Of a stretch of 64,000 nt of DNA, positions 36,308 to 45,121 are shown in pieces. The translations under genes were made by a program, and so were the position numbers. The stretch is taken from NCBI RefSeq assembly GCF_050753385.1, contig NZ_JBLZFZ010000013.1, positions 1-64,000 on the forward strand. The letters run 5' to 3'. The notes under the pieces were generated by a model. That model worked only from the letters and a program-made list of their open reading frames with translations, had not been told where the DNA came from and did not search any database. Source of the DNA: Pantanalinema rosaneae. GTDB taxonomy: Bacteria; Cyanobacteriota; Cyanobacteriia; Leptolyngbyales; Leptolyngbyaceae. The number at the start of each line of letters is the position of its first letter. Within the stretch, counting starts at the first letter, position 1.

Positions 36308-36904
36308 GTGAACAAGGTAGCTAACTCTAACACTCAGCCCCGCAAAGCCCCCAAATCAAAGACGTTTGCTCAACGGTTATGGTCACTCCATTGGTGGATG
36401 GCAGGGATTTATCTGATTCTGTTTGTAGGGGGAACCTACATGGCAAGCCTTTCGGGTGATGTATCCTATCGCGGTAGTTTATACAACTTCCATAAAGCGC
36501 TAGGTGTGTTAACGATGGGCTTGCTGACAGCCCGCATTCTCTTTCTATTGTTGTCACTCCGCTGGAAATCGGCAGCTAAGCGCCCCTTACCTAAAGGCGA
36601 TCGCATCTGGGCGATCGTCAGCCATACAGTGCTGTATGTGTTTATGTTCGTAGTGCCTCTGACTGGCTGGTTCTTCTCCAATTCCTATGACAAAGATGTG
36701 AGTTTTTTTGGTTTACTGTTGCCCCGTCTCTTCCCACCGGATAATGCTGTTGCGGCATTAGGGCGAAGCCTCCATTTTTGGCTTGCCTACGCTTTCCTAG
36801 CCTTCATTTTTTTACACACGATCGACGAACGCAAATTTCTCCGCGCTACATTCCGGCGCTTCTCCCAATCAGTTCGGAAAACGATCGCCTCTAAATCAGC
36901 TTAG
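36308..36904 (+). CDS. Cytochrome b561-like membrane haem protein
   Basis: 198 residues from the GTG at 36308, which has GGAGG 5 bases upstream. Four predicted membrane helices carry paired histidines typical of bacterial cytochrome b561: RLWSLHWWMAGIY (helix 1), LYNFHKALGVL (helix 2), IVSHTVLYVFMF (helix 3) and LHFWLAYAFLAFIFLHTID (helix 4). It would hold two b-type haems and pass electrons in the membrane. It sits between ndhD3 and cupA, where most cyanobacterial loci have no gene; the gap to ndhD3 is 60 bases and to cupA 72 bases. Confidence 0.8.
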   Translation: MNKVANSNTQPRKAPKSKTFAQRLWSLHWWMAGIYLILFVGGTYMASLSGDVSYRGSLYNFHKALGVLTMGLLTARILFLLLSLRWKSAAKRPLPKGDRIWAIVSHTVLYVFMFVVPLTGWFFSNSYDKDVSFFGLLLPRLFPPDNAVAALGRSLHFWLAYAFLAFIFLHTIDERKFLRATFRRFSQSVRKTIASKSA

Positions 36905-36976
36905 GTGTGGGGCAGTAATCATTAATTCCTCCATACCAGCAATCTAATTTTTTGTTTAACCTACTCCTCGATCGCC

Positions 36977-38278
36977 ATGAATATGCCTGCACCCCAAACT
37001 AAGCTACCTCCATCTCAGCACCCGTTTGCCGAGATCATTCATCGGTTGGAAGCGGGTGGCGCGATGCTCCCGGATACACCAGAAAATCTGATGCAAATCA
37101 TTGGTTTGTATAAAGCCTATGCGGTGCCAATGGATTTTTATTGGCGGGATTTGCTCTATATTGCTGAGCGGGTGTTTTTAGATCCGTTACCATTCTTCAA
37201 ATACTTTATTCCTAAGGATTATTTGGAGCGGCATAATCACTATGCAGGTGATGATGCGGATTTGCGGATTTGGCGGGGTGAGGCAACGGCGCATCCAGAG
37301 TTGTTGGAGTTCATGGCGAAAGGGGAACTAAAAATCAAATTGCCCCGAATTTTGCATCATTGGTGGCACGATCGCATCAACATGGAGTTTGCGGAAGAAT
37401 GTATGCGATCGATGCTATGGCATCGCCAAATGTATTGCCCGGTGAATCAATTTGATCCCTATCTGGATAGTCAGGAATATCGGGAGAATGCCGATCGAGC
37501 CATTCGCGCCTACTTCCAGGGCAATCCAGTTATGATGGGATTGTACAAACTGTTTCCAGAGATGTTTCTGGAGCAGTGCCGTCAAGCGTCCTACTATGCC
37601 AATTTAGGCTTGTTTTGGGAAGTGATGGCTCCAGTGTTTTTTGAAATGTCGGATCTGTATGATGAGGGCAAGATTACCAGTGTGCCAGAGGCAATGAATT
37701 TTCTGGTGAATGGGATCTTTGCGATCGCGGGTCGTCCTATTTACCACCATGTTTACATCCGGGGTGAATGTTATGAAATCATTCCCAAGTCGAAGGGATT
37801 TACCTGGTTGTATGAAGCGGCATTACCGTATGTAGAAGCAGTGTTCTATCGCACCTCTCCCTTCCGAGGCACAAAGTCGTATAACGCCCAGGCGAATCAA
37901 GTTCCCGCCGACCAAAAGGACTTCCACTATGGCGTGTTGTATGCGGATAAATTCCCTGTAGGAACGGCAGGCATTCCACCAACATTATTGGCTCAAGATA
38001 TGTTGCACTTTTTGCCGTCGTATCTGGTGGACTATTACCAACAGCATTGTCGGGGTGAAGATGACATGCTGATTCAATTGGCAGTTAGTTTCCAGCGATC
38101 GATGTATTGTGTGACTTCGGCGGTGATTCAAGCCCTCCGGACGGCATTGCTGTATCCCCTGGATGACCCCAATCCCAAACACCTGAAAGCAAATCGAGCC
38201 TTTTTTGAATCGCAACTCGATCGCTTTTTGCGTCCAGAAGCCCGCCTCCGGGATATTCAACGACAAGACTATCGCTAG
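36977..38278 (+). CDS. cupA: CO2 hydration protein CupA (ChpY)
   Basis: 433 residues, soluble, no membrane helix. Family blocks from the N-terminus: AEIIHRLEAGGAMLPDTPEN, YKAYAVPMDFYWRDLLYIAE, HNHYAGDDADLRIWRGEATA, HHWWHDRINMEFAEECM, and SKGFTWLYEAALPYVEAVFY. The length and the HNHYAGDDADLRIWRG insertion favour CupA over the shorter CupB. CupA sits at the tip of NDH-1MS and converts CO2 to bicarbonate, with a Zn site proposed at the NdhF3/CupA contact. No CupS gene follows. Confidence 0.9.
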   Translation: MNMPAPQTKLPPSQHPFAEIIHRLEAGGAMLPDTPENLMQIIGLYKAYAVPMDFYWRDLLYIAERVFLDPLPFFKYFIPKDYLERHNHYAGDDADLRIWRGEATAHPELLEFMAKGELKIKLPRILHHWWHDRINMEFAEECMRSMLWHRQMYCPVNQFDPYLDSQEYRENADRAIRAYFQGNPVMMGLYKLFPEMFLEQCRQASYYANLGLFWEVMAPVFFEMSDLYDEGKITSVPEAMNFLVNGIFAIAGRPIYHHVYIRGECYEIIPKSKGFTWLYEAALPYVEAVFYRTSPFRGTKSYNAQANQVPADQKDFHYGVLYADKFPVGTAGIPPTLLAQDMLHFLPSYLVDYYQQHCRGEDDMLIQLAVSFQRSMYCVTSAVIQALRTALLYPLDDPNPKHLKANRAFFESQLDRFLRPEARLRDIQRQDYR

Positions 38279-38347
38279 ACCCGATCGCGGCTCACCCCAA
38301 TGGGTGGACAACGTTATAGGATAGGGTCAGGGATTGACGAAGGCGAT

Positions 38348-38650
38348 ATGAGCGCAGAACGGCTAGACCGGATTGAGCGGATACTGGAAGCGGTTGTAGT
38401 GAGCAACCAGGGGTCTAGCGAGCGATTAGACCGAATTGAAGCGATCGTCGGTTCTAACACCCGTTCTATTGAGCGACTAACGGCTGATGTTGAGGGTCTA
38501 GCGTTGCAAATGGAGCAAATGATGCGATCGGCGGAACAAGACCGTTCTCAGGCGGCATTAGACCGAACCGAGTTTAGAACAACCGTCCAGGCGATTCTGG
38601 ATGCTTGGACCCAACGATGTGGGGGCAATGGGCATACAAGAGAAGAGTGA
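38348..38650 (+). CDS. Small coiled-coil protein
   Basis: 100 residues from the ATG at 38348 (a frame also opens at 38300). Nearly all one helix with repeated SAERLDRIERILE / SSERLDRIEAIV units and long heptads. A common cyanobacterial small coiled-coil type; function unknown. The next 300 bases (38651-38957) hold no gene that I can see, only a repeated GGTCAGCTAAC at 38864 and 38908. Confidence 0.5.
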   Translation: MSAERLDRIERILEAVVVSNQGSSERLDRIEAIVGSNTRSIERLTADVEGLALQMEQMMRSAEQDRSQAALDRTEFRTTVQAILDAWTQRCGGNGHTREE

Positions 38651-38957
38651 GGACCGATCTCCTGGGCGATGCCTGAGATTCAGCGGCGATGCTGCACTAA
38701 TCAATGTAGTCTCGCAGCATATCTGGTTTTTCCAGGTTATCTGAAGTTGATATGCCCCAAACACCCTTCTGGATGGAAGTTCTGATAAGCAAAGCAAGAT
38801 TCTTACCCCTCCCATGTCACTATTTTGATTGGGTGGTTATTCGCGATCGAGGTTAATCAGGTAGGTCAGCTAACTAATTAACCAAAGCCTGGAGGGAACC
38901 AGAGAAAGGTCAGCTAACACACGCGATCTTGAGAAATAGACCCGAACTGCATAGCTG

Positions 38958-40376
38958 TTAGGACGCTACTGTAACTCTTTGCTGCTCTAGTTCCCGTTCT
39001 TTTGCTAGAGTTTTCCGATAATCAGCAGCCTCAGCCACTTTCGTAAATTTCACCTCTGACTTACAAATTTTTAGTTCTTTATCTATCTCTTGCACAGCTT
39101 GAATTATCTCCTGCAAAGAAACTCGAAAAAACTCTTTTCTCGCATTCATCTTGTTCATTCTTCTGTTATCAAAGCGTTTATGTAAGCGAGCTTCAAGTTC
39201 TGGAGCATTTTCGCAAGAGATCATGGCATGGACATCAAAAGAAAAGGGAACAGAAGCATCACCTAGTTCCTTAACTCGATCCAGTGGATTTTCACGGCGG
39301 GTCATGCCGATTTTATAAACATCATCACCGAATGAACCAATGTTTGAAATGATATAAACGTGTCCGGACTTAGTCATCTGAGCTTGAGAGATAGCCCTCT
39401 GTTTGTTAGCTTCTGCTTCTGCAAGCCGCTTTTCTAATTCTTCAATTTGGCTGAGGAGTTTCTGTTGGGTCTTACCCGTAGCAGATTCTATGTCTTTACG
39501 TGCTTTTTCTAATGCTTCTTGATAACGGGCTTCCTCGCGCTCAGCCTCTAGCCTTGCTTTTTCAAGTTCTCGTATTGCTTTCTCTTCTTCGCGCATTTGT
39601 TCACGAATGATTCGTTGCTCTTCTTGCTCCTCATATTTTTTCTCCTGGTATTCGTGCGTTAGCCAAAGTTCTTGGAGTTTTAAGTTTAGGTAGCTTGCAC
39701 TAATCTCACAGTGCGTAGTCTGCGATAGCTTATTCAGTTCTTCGTAGGTTTTCCTAATTCGATTCTCCATTGTTTGAACGTTATTATATTTAACCTTCAT
39801 CACAGAAGCATCCGATTCTCCATTAAAGGCACGAAGCACTAACTTAAGAAAGTTGTTAGTCATCTTCTTGCCCTCTTTTGCGCTGCCACCTACTGTCCAT
39901 TCAGCATGGCAAATAGCAGCTTGCTTATCTTTAAGCATCTGTTTTTGCTGGGCTCGAATCTGATCTAAACGCTGTTTATAGTCGTCAGAACCCTGGAAGT
40001 CATATTTAGATTCATAGAATCCAAAAGCTTCGACAAGCTCCTGCTCTTCAAGTTCTTTCAGTTGGTTTTTTAGAATTGAGATTCGGTCAGATATCTTATG
40101 CTCTTCATGCTCTGCTTGCTGGATAAACTGTTTGTGGCGAGCGGTTAGAACTGTAATTTGTGTATCTAATTCCCTAATAGCATCTTCTCTAGAGATCAAC
40201 CCACTATATTTCCGATCCGCTGCTTGTAATCGCCTATCTACTTCCTTTACACGCTGTTGAGCGATTGTGCAGTCATTCTTATACTGTTGCAGTTGCTTGA
40301 ACGTTAACGCAAGAGCAGTAGCTAGCCCGATAGAAACTAAGAGCAGTAAGAATGTCATAGAAGCAAACCAAATCAT
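38958..40376 (-). CDS. Membrane-anchored DUF4041/T5orf172 (GIY-YIG-like) protein
   Basis: 472 residues. A single N-terminal membrane helix (about residues 4-25) is followed by a very long coiled coil (about 27-110), the DUF4041 region (about 110-235), a charged single-helix EEARYQEALEKARKDIE stretch (about 255-325), and a C-terminal T5orf172/Mug113 GIY-YIG-like domain (GHVYIISNIGSFGDDVYKIGMTRR ... ELEARLHKRFDNRRMN). This architecture occurs in phages and in bacterial defence-type islands. Its catalytic status is unknown: the GIY-YIG tyrosine and arginine positions appear present. Confidence 0.82.
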   Translation of the reverse strand: MIWFASMTFLLLLVSIGLATALALTFKQLQQYKNDCTIAQQRVKEVDRRLQAADRKYSGLISREDAIRELDTQITVLTARHKQFIQQAEHEEHKISDRISILKNQLKELEEQELVEAFGFYESKYDFQGSDDYKQRLDQIRAQQKQMLKDKQAAICHAEWTVGGSAKEGKKMTNNFLKLVLRAFNGESDASVMKVKYNNVQTMENRIRKTYEELNKLSQTTHCEISASYLNLKLQELWLTHEYQEKKYEEQEEQRIIREQMREEEKAIRELEKARLEAEREEARYQEALEKARKDIESATGKTQQKLLSQIEELEKRLAEAEANKQRAISQAQMTKSGHVYIISNIGSFGDDVYKIGMTRRENPLDRVKELGDASVPFSFDVHAMISCENAPELEARLHKRFDNRRMNKMNARKEFFRVSLQEIIQAVQEIDKELKICKSEVKFTKVAEAADYRKTLAKERELEQQRVTVAS

Positions 40377-40492
40377 TGAATATAGGTTTCCCGAACTTGC
40401 ACCCTTTAACTCAGAATTTCAACCCGATTCTCTTTAATGCTAGCTATAAGCTTCAGAGTATTTCACACATAGTCCTTAGAGCTATGTTCAGC

Positions 40493-41080
40493 CTACTGTT
40501 TAGAGATTAAAAACTCAATTCCTTCATAGAGGTCAGCAATCTGAATCTGTACCTCTATAGTCCTGAGAGACAAAGTGATGTTGGGATCGTCGTACTCCGT
40601 GAATAACCATTGATGCGCCGCCGTCTTAACGTAGTGCTCCACATGGATACTGTACTGAGCAATCAATAGATACTCTGCAAATGTCTCAATCGATCGATAA
40701 GCTGAGAACTTCTCGCCGTGATCGTAGTCCTGAGTTGACTTAGATAGCACTTCAGCGATCGCGATCGGGTTGGTAAGAGTATCGTTACGACCAGCCTGAA
40801 ACTGTAAAGGTTCCTCAATTACCATGACATCTGGATAGGTATAGAGATTGCGATCGGGAATCCAGAGGCGCTGGTCAGTATAGAACGTGCGATAGGGTTT
40901 TCCTCGTAGAGCTAGCTTGAGCAGGATATAGAGATTACCAGTAATATCATTGTGATTGGGTGTCCCGCCTGTCATCCGTCTTACTTCCCCATTCCGATAT
41001 TCATGCCGTTCCTCAGAGGCAACCTCAAACTCCAGATACTCTTCGAGGGTATAGGTGTGTTGTTCTAGTGCTTGTGTCAT
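40493..41080 (-). CDS. Uma2-family PD-(D/E)XK nuclease-like protein
   Basis: 195 residues from the ATG at 41080. Typical opening HTYTLEEYLEFEVASEERHEYRNGEV, then DITGNLYILL, the core TYPDVMVIEEPLQF and PIAIAEVLSKSTQDYDHGEKFSAYRSI. A standard cyanobacterial Uma2 type, distinct from the copy at 14484-15212. Its ATG overlaps the stop of the preceding small gene by ATGA, so the two are translated together. Confidence 0.85.
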   Translation of the reverse strand: MTQALEQHTYTLEEYLEFEVASEERHEYRNGEVRRMTGGTPNHNDITGNLYILLKLALRGKPYRTFYTDQRLWIPDRNLYTYPDVMVIEEPLQFQAGRNDTLTNPIAIAEVLSKSTQDYDHGEKFSAYRSIETFAEYLLIAQYSIHVEHYVKTAAHQWLFTEYDDPNITLSLRTIEVQIQIADLYEGIEFLISKQ

Positions 41081-41343
41081 AGAGAAAAAGTATATCCCCA
41101 CTGGTAAATTACATGCTTCCCATCAGGAGTTTCCGTTGTTTTTACATACGGTGACATCTCTTCCTGGGTTGTGCTAGGGTCAAACAGGGTAAAGACTCGC
41201 ACCGTATCGTCTGGGAAGTAGCCTATAGGATAACCACCCCTCGTCCAGGAACAGATCTGGCTAGGGCGGGAAAGGTTGACCCGACGGTTACTAGTAATGC
41301 CAAGGCTGTACGGATAGTTCGGCGGTTCATGATTACTACTCAT
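41077..41343 (-). CDS. Small hypothetical protein coupled to Uma2
   Basis: 88 residues from the ATG at 41343 (a frame opens at 41370). Unrecognised: a basic N-terminus with SRPSQICSWTRGGYPIG and a beta-rich C-terminus DGKHVIYQWGYTFSL. Translationally coupled to the Uma2 gene by a 4-base ATGA overlap. The arrangement suggests a regulator or partner, but nothing in the sequence proves it. Confidence 0.45.
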   Translation of the reverse strand: MSSNHEPPNYPYSLGITSNRRVNLSRPSQICSWTRGGYPIGYFPDDTVRVFTLFDPSTTQEEMSPYVKTTETPDGKHVIYQWGYTFSL

Positions 41344-41661
41344 CCTTTTCCGGCATAGGTCTGATCTCAATCATATCGGGTACCGTTGGTCTACCCTAAA
41401 TCCTGCCAGCATCGTGTTTGTATCACCTCCTTGTAGCCTGTCTGATCAGGGCAGAATTTGAGTAGGCATCATGCCATTCTCTAGGGCTATACCCAGCCCT
41501 GCCATCTGTCCGGGAAGACAATTCCAACTGCTTCCTTAGGAGTGCTAGAGGTCAATCATTCCTCGTTTACTGACAGACGGAGAGCGTCTGATTAAAATTG
41601 GATGTAGAAAGGGATGGGGACATTAAGTTTAACTGGATGTAGGGATATAGATACTAAAACG

Positions 41662-42627
41662 ATGAAAGCGCTTTGGCTAGAGAACAAGCAATTGCAATTT
41701 CGTACAGATGTGTCAGTGCCAGAAGTGCCAGTCGGAGAGAGTTTGGTGCGGGTATTACGATCGGGGATTTGTAATACCGATCTGGAATTGCTACAAGGCT
41801 ATTATCCTTACCGAGGGATTCCAGGGCATGAATTTGTTGGGGTTGTGGAACAAGGCCCACCGCACCTGCTAGGGCAGCGAGTGGTCGGTGAGATTAATGC
41901 CATCTGTGGACAGTGCCGGTTTTGCCAACAAGGGCAATCAACTCACTGTGAGCACCGCACCGTATTGGGCATTGTTAATCGTCATGGATCATTTGCAGAG
42001 TACCTGACGTTACCGATCGCAAATTTGCACTTGGTTCCAGATCATGTGTCTACAGATGTGGCAACGTTTACGGAACCATTAGCCGCCGCGTTAGAGATTC
42101 AGCAACAGGTGCGGGTACAAGCCACTGATCGGGTATTGGTTGTCGGTGATGGCAAGTTGGGGCAATTGGTGGCGCAAACTCTGGCGTTAACTGGGTGTGA
42201 TTTAGTGGTAGTAGGTCGTCACACGGAAAAACTGGCTAATTTGGCGGAACGAGGCATTCAAGTGGGATTTGCGGATATAGTCAGCGATCGGACATTTGAT
42301 TTAGCCGTCGAATGTACGGGAAATCCAGAGGGGTTTGCGATCGCCCATCGTGCCTTACGGTCACGCGGTACATTGGTGTTAAAGAGTACCTATGCTGGAC
42401 GCTTGACGATCGATGCATCGGCGCTAGTGGTCGATGAAATTACGCTAGTTGGCTCCCGCTGTGGACCGTTTGCTCCAGCGCTAGAACTGCTGAAAACCGG
42501 GCAAGTCAATGTTCTCCCGTTGATTCAGGCGCGTTACCCCTTATCTAAGGTGGTGCAAGCGTTTGATCAGGCGCGGCAACGGGGGATGTTGAAAGTCTTA
42601 GTAGACATTGCCGATCCAGAACTTTAA
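41662..42627 (+). CDS. Zinc-dependent MDR-family alcohol/sugar dehydrogenase
   Basis: About 321 residues from the ATG at 41662. MDR features: catalytic-zinc Cys in RSGICNTDLELLQGY, GHEFVGVVEQGP, four-cysteine structural-zinc loop CGQCRFCQQGQSTHC, TEPLAAALE, and the NAD(P) loop VLVVGDGKLGQLVAQT. Substrate unknown. A small-molecule dehydrogenase for alcohols, polyols or threonine is the reasonable range. Its stop overlaps the convergent methylase stop by 4 bases. Confidence 0.85.
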   Translation: MKALWLENKQLQFRTDVSVPEVPVGESLVRVLRSGICNTDLELLQGYYPYRGIPGHEFVGVVEQGPPHLLGQRVVGEINAICGQCRFCQQGQSTHCEHRTVLGIVNRHGSFAEYLTLPIANLHLVPDHVSTDVATFTEPLAAALEIQQQVRVQATDRVLVVGDGKLGQLVAQTLALTGCDLVVVGRHTEKLANLAERGIQVGFADIVSDRTFDLAVECTGNPEGFAIAHRALRSRGTLVLKSTYAGRLTIDASALVVDEITLVGSRCGPFAPALELLKTGQVNVLPLIQARYPLSKVVQAFDQARQRGMLKVLVDIADPEL

Positions 42628-43838
42628 GCGTAAAGCTGCGTATAAATGGCGCAGGCTAAATGGAATGCCAATAGTGGGGGAACAGCATTGCCAACCTGAG
42701 TAAATTGACGGGCGGAAGCTCCACAAAATACAAAGGTGTCTGGAAATGTTTGCAACCGAGCAGATTCGCGGACAGATAGGGTACGGGGAATGAAAGGATG
42801 GAGGTGCGATCGCCCACCGCCAGTGCTGCCTCCACTAATGACTGTTTTTGCAGGTAAGTGAGGGTGTAGTCGATCGACCCGTCCTAACCGATCGCGGTCG
42901 CCGCAGGCAAGTTCCATATAGCGCCGAATAGAAGCTGCATGATGTGCCCGTGTGATGTGGTTGGTTAACCCCTGGACAGGGGCTTGCAGGGCTTGCCCAC
43001 AAGAAATCGGTGAAGAACAGGCAGAGGGGAAAGTAAAGAAATTAGCACCCGATCGCCATCCAATCATGAACAAACGATAGCGATTTTGTGGCACTCCGTA
43101 GTCAGCCGCATTGAGAATCTGGGGGTGAGTAATCGTATATCCTAAAGACATTAAATGAGATAACAGTTTAGCTACTTGTTTGCCATGATCAATGTCTAAT
43201 AAGCCGGGAACATTTTCAATTAAAAAAACTTTTGGCTTAAATTGCTCAACATACCAAATAAAATCAAATATCAGGCTACCAAATTTGTCATCATCAAAGC
43301 CAATTCGCTTGAACTGTTCTTCCTGTTTTGCAAATCGTTGATTGGCGGCTACACTAAACGGTTGGCAGGGCGGTCCACCAATGAATACTCCCTCAAACGG
43401 AATTGTCATTCCGGGGATGGCTTGCAGCAAAGTAGACGTAGTCTCTCGATCGCGGACATCACCGCTATAGATTGGCGGCCCAATAATCTGCCAGTCAGGA
43501 TAGTTTGTGCGTAGGGTTTGGCAGCAGAGGGGATTAATCTCGATCGCGACTAAAGGCTGAAATCCGGCGGTAGTGAATCCCAAATCTAGCCCTCCCGCTC
43601 CGGCAAAAAAACTGACGATCGGCACTCCATGCTTAGGAGCATCAAAGTGGTGCAGTGACAGATAAGCGGGTGAATTAGTCGCGATCGGTGGATGGATTCG
43701 ATAGCTCAGGTCATCGTAGGTCAGTTCTAATCGATGTAATTCTTGATTTAAATCCAGTTGTTCAGTGAGACAACGATCTACGATCGCTATCTGTTCCTGG
43801 AAAGAAAGATGTTGAGCCGTCGTCACAGATACAGTCAT
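42624..43838 (-). CDS. DNA (cytosine-5) methyltransferase
   Basis: 404 residues with an unusual ~70-residue N-terminal extension before motif I. Motif I FFAGAGGLDLGFTTAG (about 77-92), motif IV GGPPCQPFS with catalytic Cys158, motif VI ENVPGLL, motif VIII-like PQNRYRLFMIGWR, and motif X QVGNAVPPLLAFHLA. No restriction enzyme is adjacent, so it is a solitary methylase. Cyanobacteria carry such solitary C5 enzymes for sites overlapping HIP1, but specificity cannot be read here. Confidence 0.9.
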   Translation of the reverse strand: MTVSVTTAQHLSFQEQIAIVDRCLTEQLDLNQELHRLELTYDDLSYRIHPPIATNSPAYLSLHHFDAPKHGVPIVSFFAGAGGLDLGFTTAGFQPLVAIEINPLCCQTLRTNYPDWQIIGPPIYSGDVRDRETTSTLLQAIPGMTIPFEGVFIGGPPCQPFSVAANQRFAKQEEQFKRIGFDDDKFGSLIFDFIWYVEQFKPKVFLIENVPGLLDIDHGKQVAKLLSHLMSLGYTITHPQILNAADYGVPQNRYRLFMIGWRSGANFFTFPSACSSPISCGQALQAPVQGLTNHITRAHHAASIRRYMELACGDRDRLGRVDRLHPHLPAKTVISGGSTGGGRSHLHPFIPRTLSVRESARLQTFPDTFVFCGASARQFTQVGNAVPPLLAFHLACAIYTQLYA

Positions 43839-43849
43839 ACTTCAAGGGG

Positions 43850-44480
43850 CATCAGATCCGTTACCCTACTGCTGTTCAGGTAATCCAGATAAATTTCAAC
43901 CAAAATTTTTAAGCAACTTCATGTTTGAGGACTGACGGTTACTGGATCACGGCGGGCGATCGTGTCCTTTAGCTGATTGGTTGACAGCTAAAGCCCTTCG
44001 CGACTCCTGGATGGCTTCTTTCCCTGCGTATATAGATCTATCGGGGGATCTGGCATCTATCTAGGGAGAGAATCTTAGCCTTCTTTTAACCAAATCACGA
44101 CCTCAAATGGGTCGAAATCCGCCAAGATATTCAGCAGGGACTGAACCCGTTTCTAGTTTGAAGCTTGTTCAGGTCTGTCTTTTAATCCCCCATTTCTTCC
44201 CCAGCAGGTATGTTCAAGGAATGCGTTGATTATGCTGTGTGATTGTTGTGTTCGTAAGCCAACCTGTTTGCCCTCCTTACTCTCCCAGAATGATCCCCAG
44301 TTGTTATATTTCCTCACCAAATTAAAACATTGCCAACGACAAATCGTTAAGAAGTAAGACGATCGCGGCCGTTCACCCGTGTAATTTTGTAGCATAAACT
44401 ACAGAATTGATCCTGCGCCTGAACCACCACATTGAAGGACTCAATCTCATTCGGGCGCAGTTTTTTCGACTGCACAGGAT
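43850..44480. other. Intergenic region without supported gene
   Basis: About 630 bases between the C5 methylase and a small conserved gene. Several short frames exist on both strands but none has family features, codon bias or a ribosome site. A minus-strand 80-codon frame at 44153-44395 has no recognisable similarity. Nothing else seen apart from the promoter of the 44487 gene, which must lie in the last ~100 bases. Confidence 0.5.
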
Positions 44481-44486
44481 GAACTT

Positions 44487-44759
44487 ATGACACTCCAGGC
44501 TTATACAGGTGCGAATCAGTTTTTGCCATCGCCTACCCATGCCCGATCGGCGTTTGTCTGGGAAAAGTCGCCCTTGATGTCGGCTATCCCTCAGTTTGAG
44601 CCGTCTACTTGGGTTAAGTTGTTAAATCCTCCCACGGCATTTAGTTTCGATGAAGCCTGGTTACTCTGTCAGTGTTCCGAGCAAAGTTGGCTCGCCTGGA
44701 TTCCTGATTATGGCGAAATTATGCTGCATGTTGATGAGTTTTGTACCTTGCCGGAGTAA
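44487..44759 (+). CDS. Small cyanobacterial conserved protein
   Basis: 90 residues. The C-terminal half (TAFSFDEAWLLCQCSEQSWLAWIPDYGEIMLHVDEFC) is split into a helix and strands and resembles small soluble proteins common across cyanobacteria. Function unknown. Upstream there is a short inverted GC block (GCGCAG). It lies ahead of the DUF4157 gene but is 363 bases away; a 27-base hairpin lies between them at 44854-44880. Confidence 0.55.
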   Translation: MTLQAYTGANQFLPSPTHARSAFVWEKSPLMSAIPQFEPSTWVKLLNPPTAFSFDEAWLLCQCSEQSWLAWIPDYGEIMLHVDEFCTLPE

Positions 44760-45121
44760 TCCGACTCTGTAGGAGCGACCAGTAGGTAACAGCATCTGCT
44801 CATTGTCCGATCGGGCAGTGAGCTTTTTGGGGTTTGCCCCGAATCATGAAAAATCCCCCACTGGGTAAGCAGTAGGGGATCGATTGACGGAGAGAAGATA
44901 AGACTTAGATTTGAACCAGTCATATCCTCATACGTTAGTGATAAAGGACAAATCTAAGGAACTGATGAAGAAGCCAGTTTTTCCTGAAGCGGATAGTTTC
45001 ATCCGTAAAAAGACGTAGATTCCGTAAAACTTCTGAAGGAGATTCTGGGCAGAATTGGGTAGACTGGACCTGGGAAATCTTTAATTTTTGCGCGATCGCC
45101 CCCACTACCCCCACCTGCCGC

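Noticed and set aside
44153..44395. Minus-strand 80-codon frame
   Set aside because: No family features, no ribosome site and no neighbour in phase. Looks like noncoding DNA.
44854..44880. Stem-loop with nearly perfect TCCCCCACT/AGTAGGGGA arms followed by a T-run on the minus strand
   Set aside because: It resembles a minus-strand terminator, but no supported minus-strand gene lies upstream of it.
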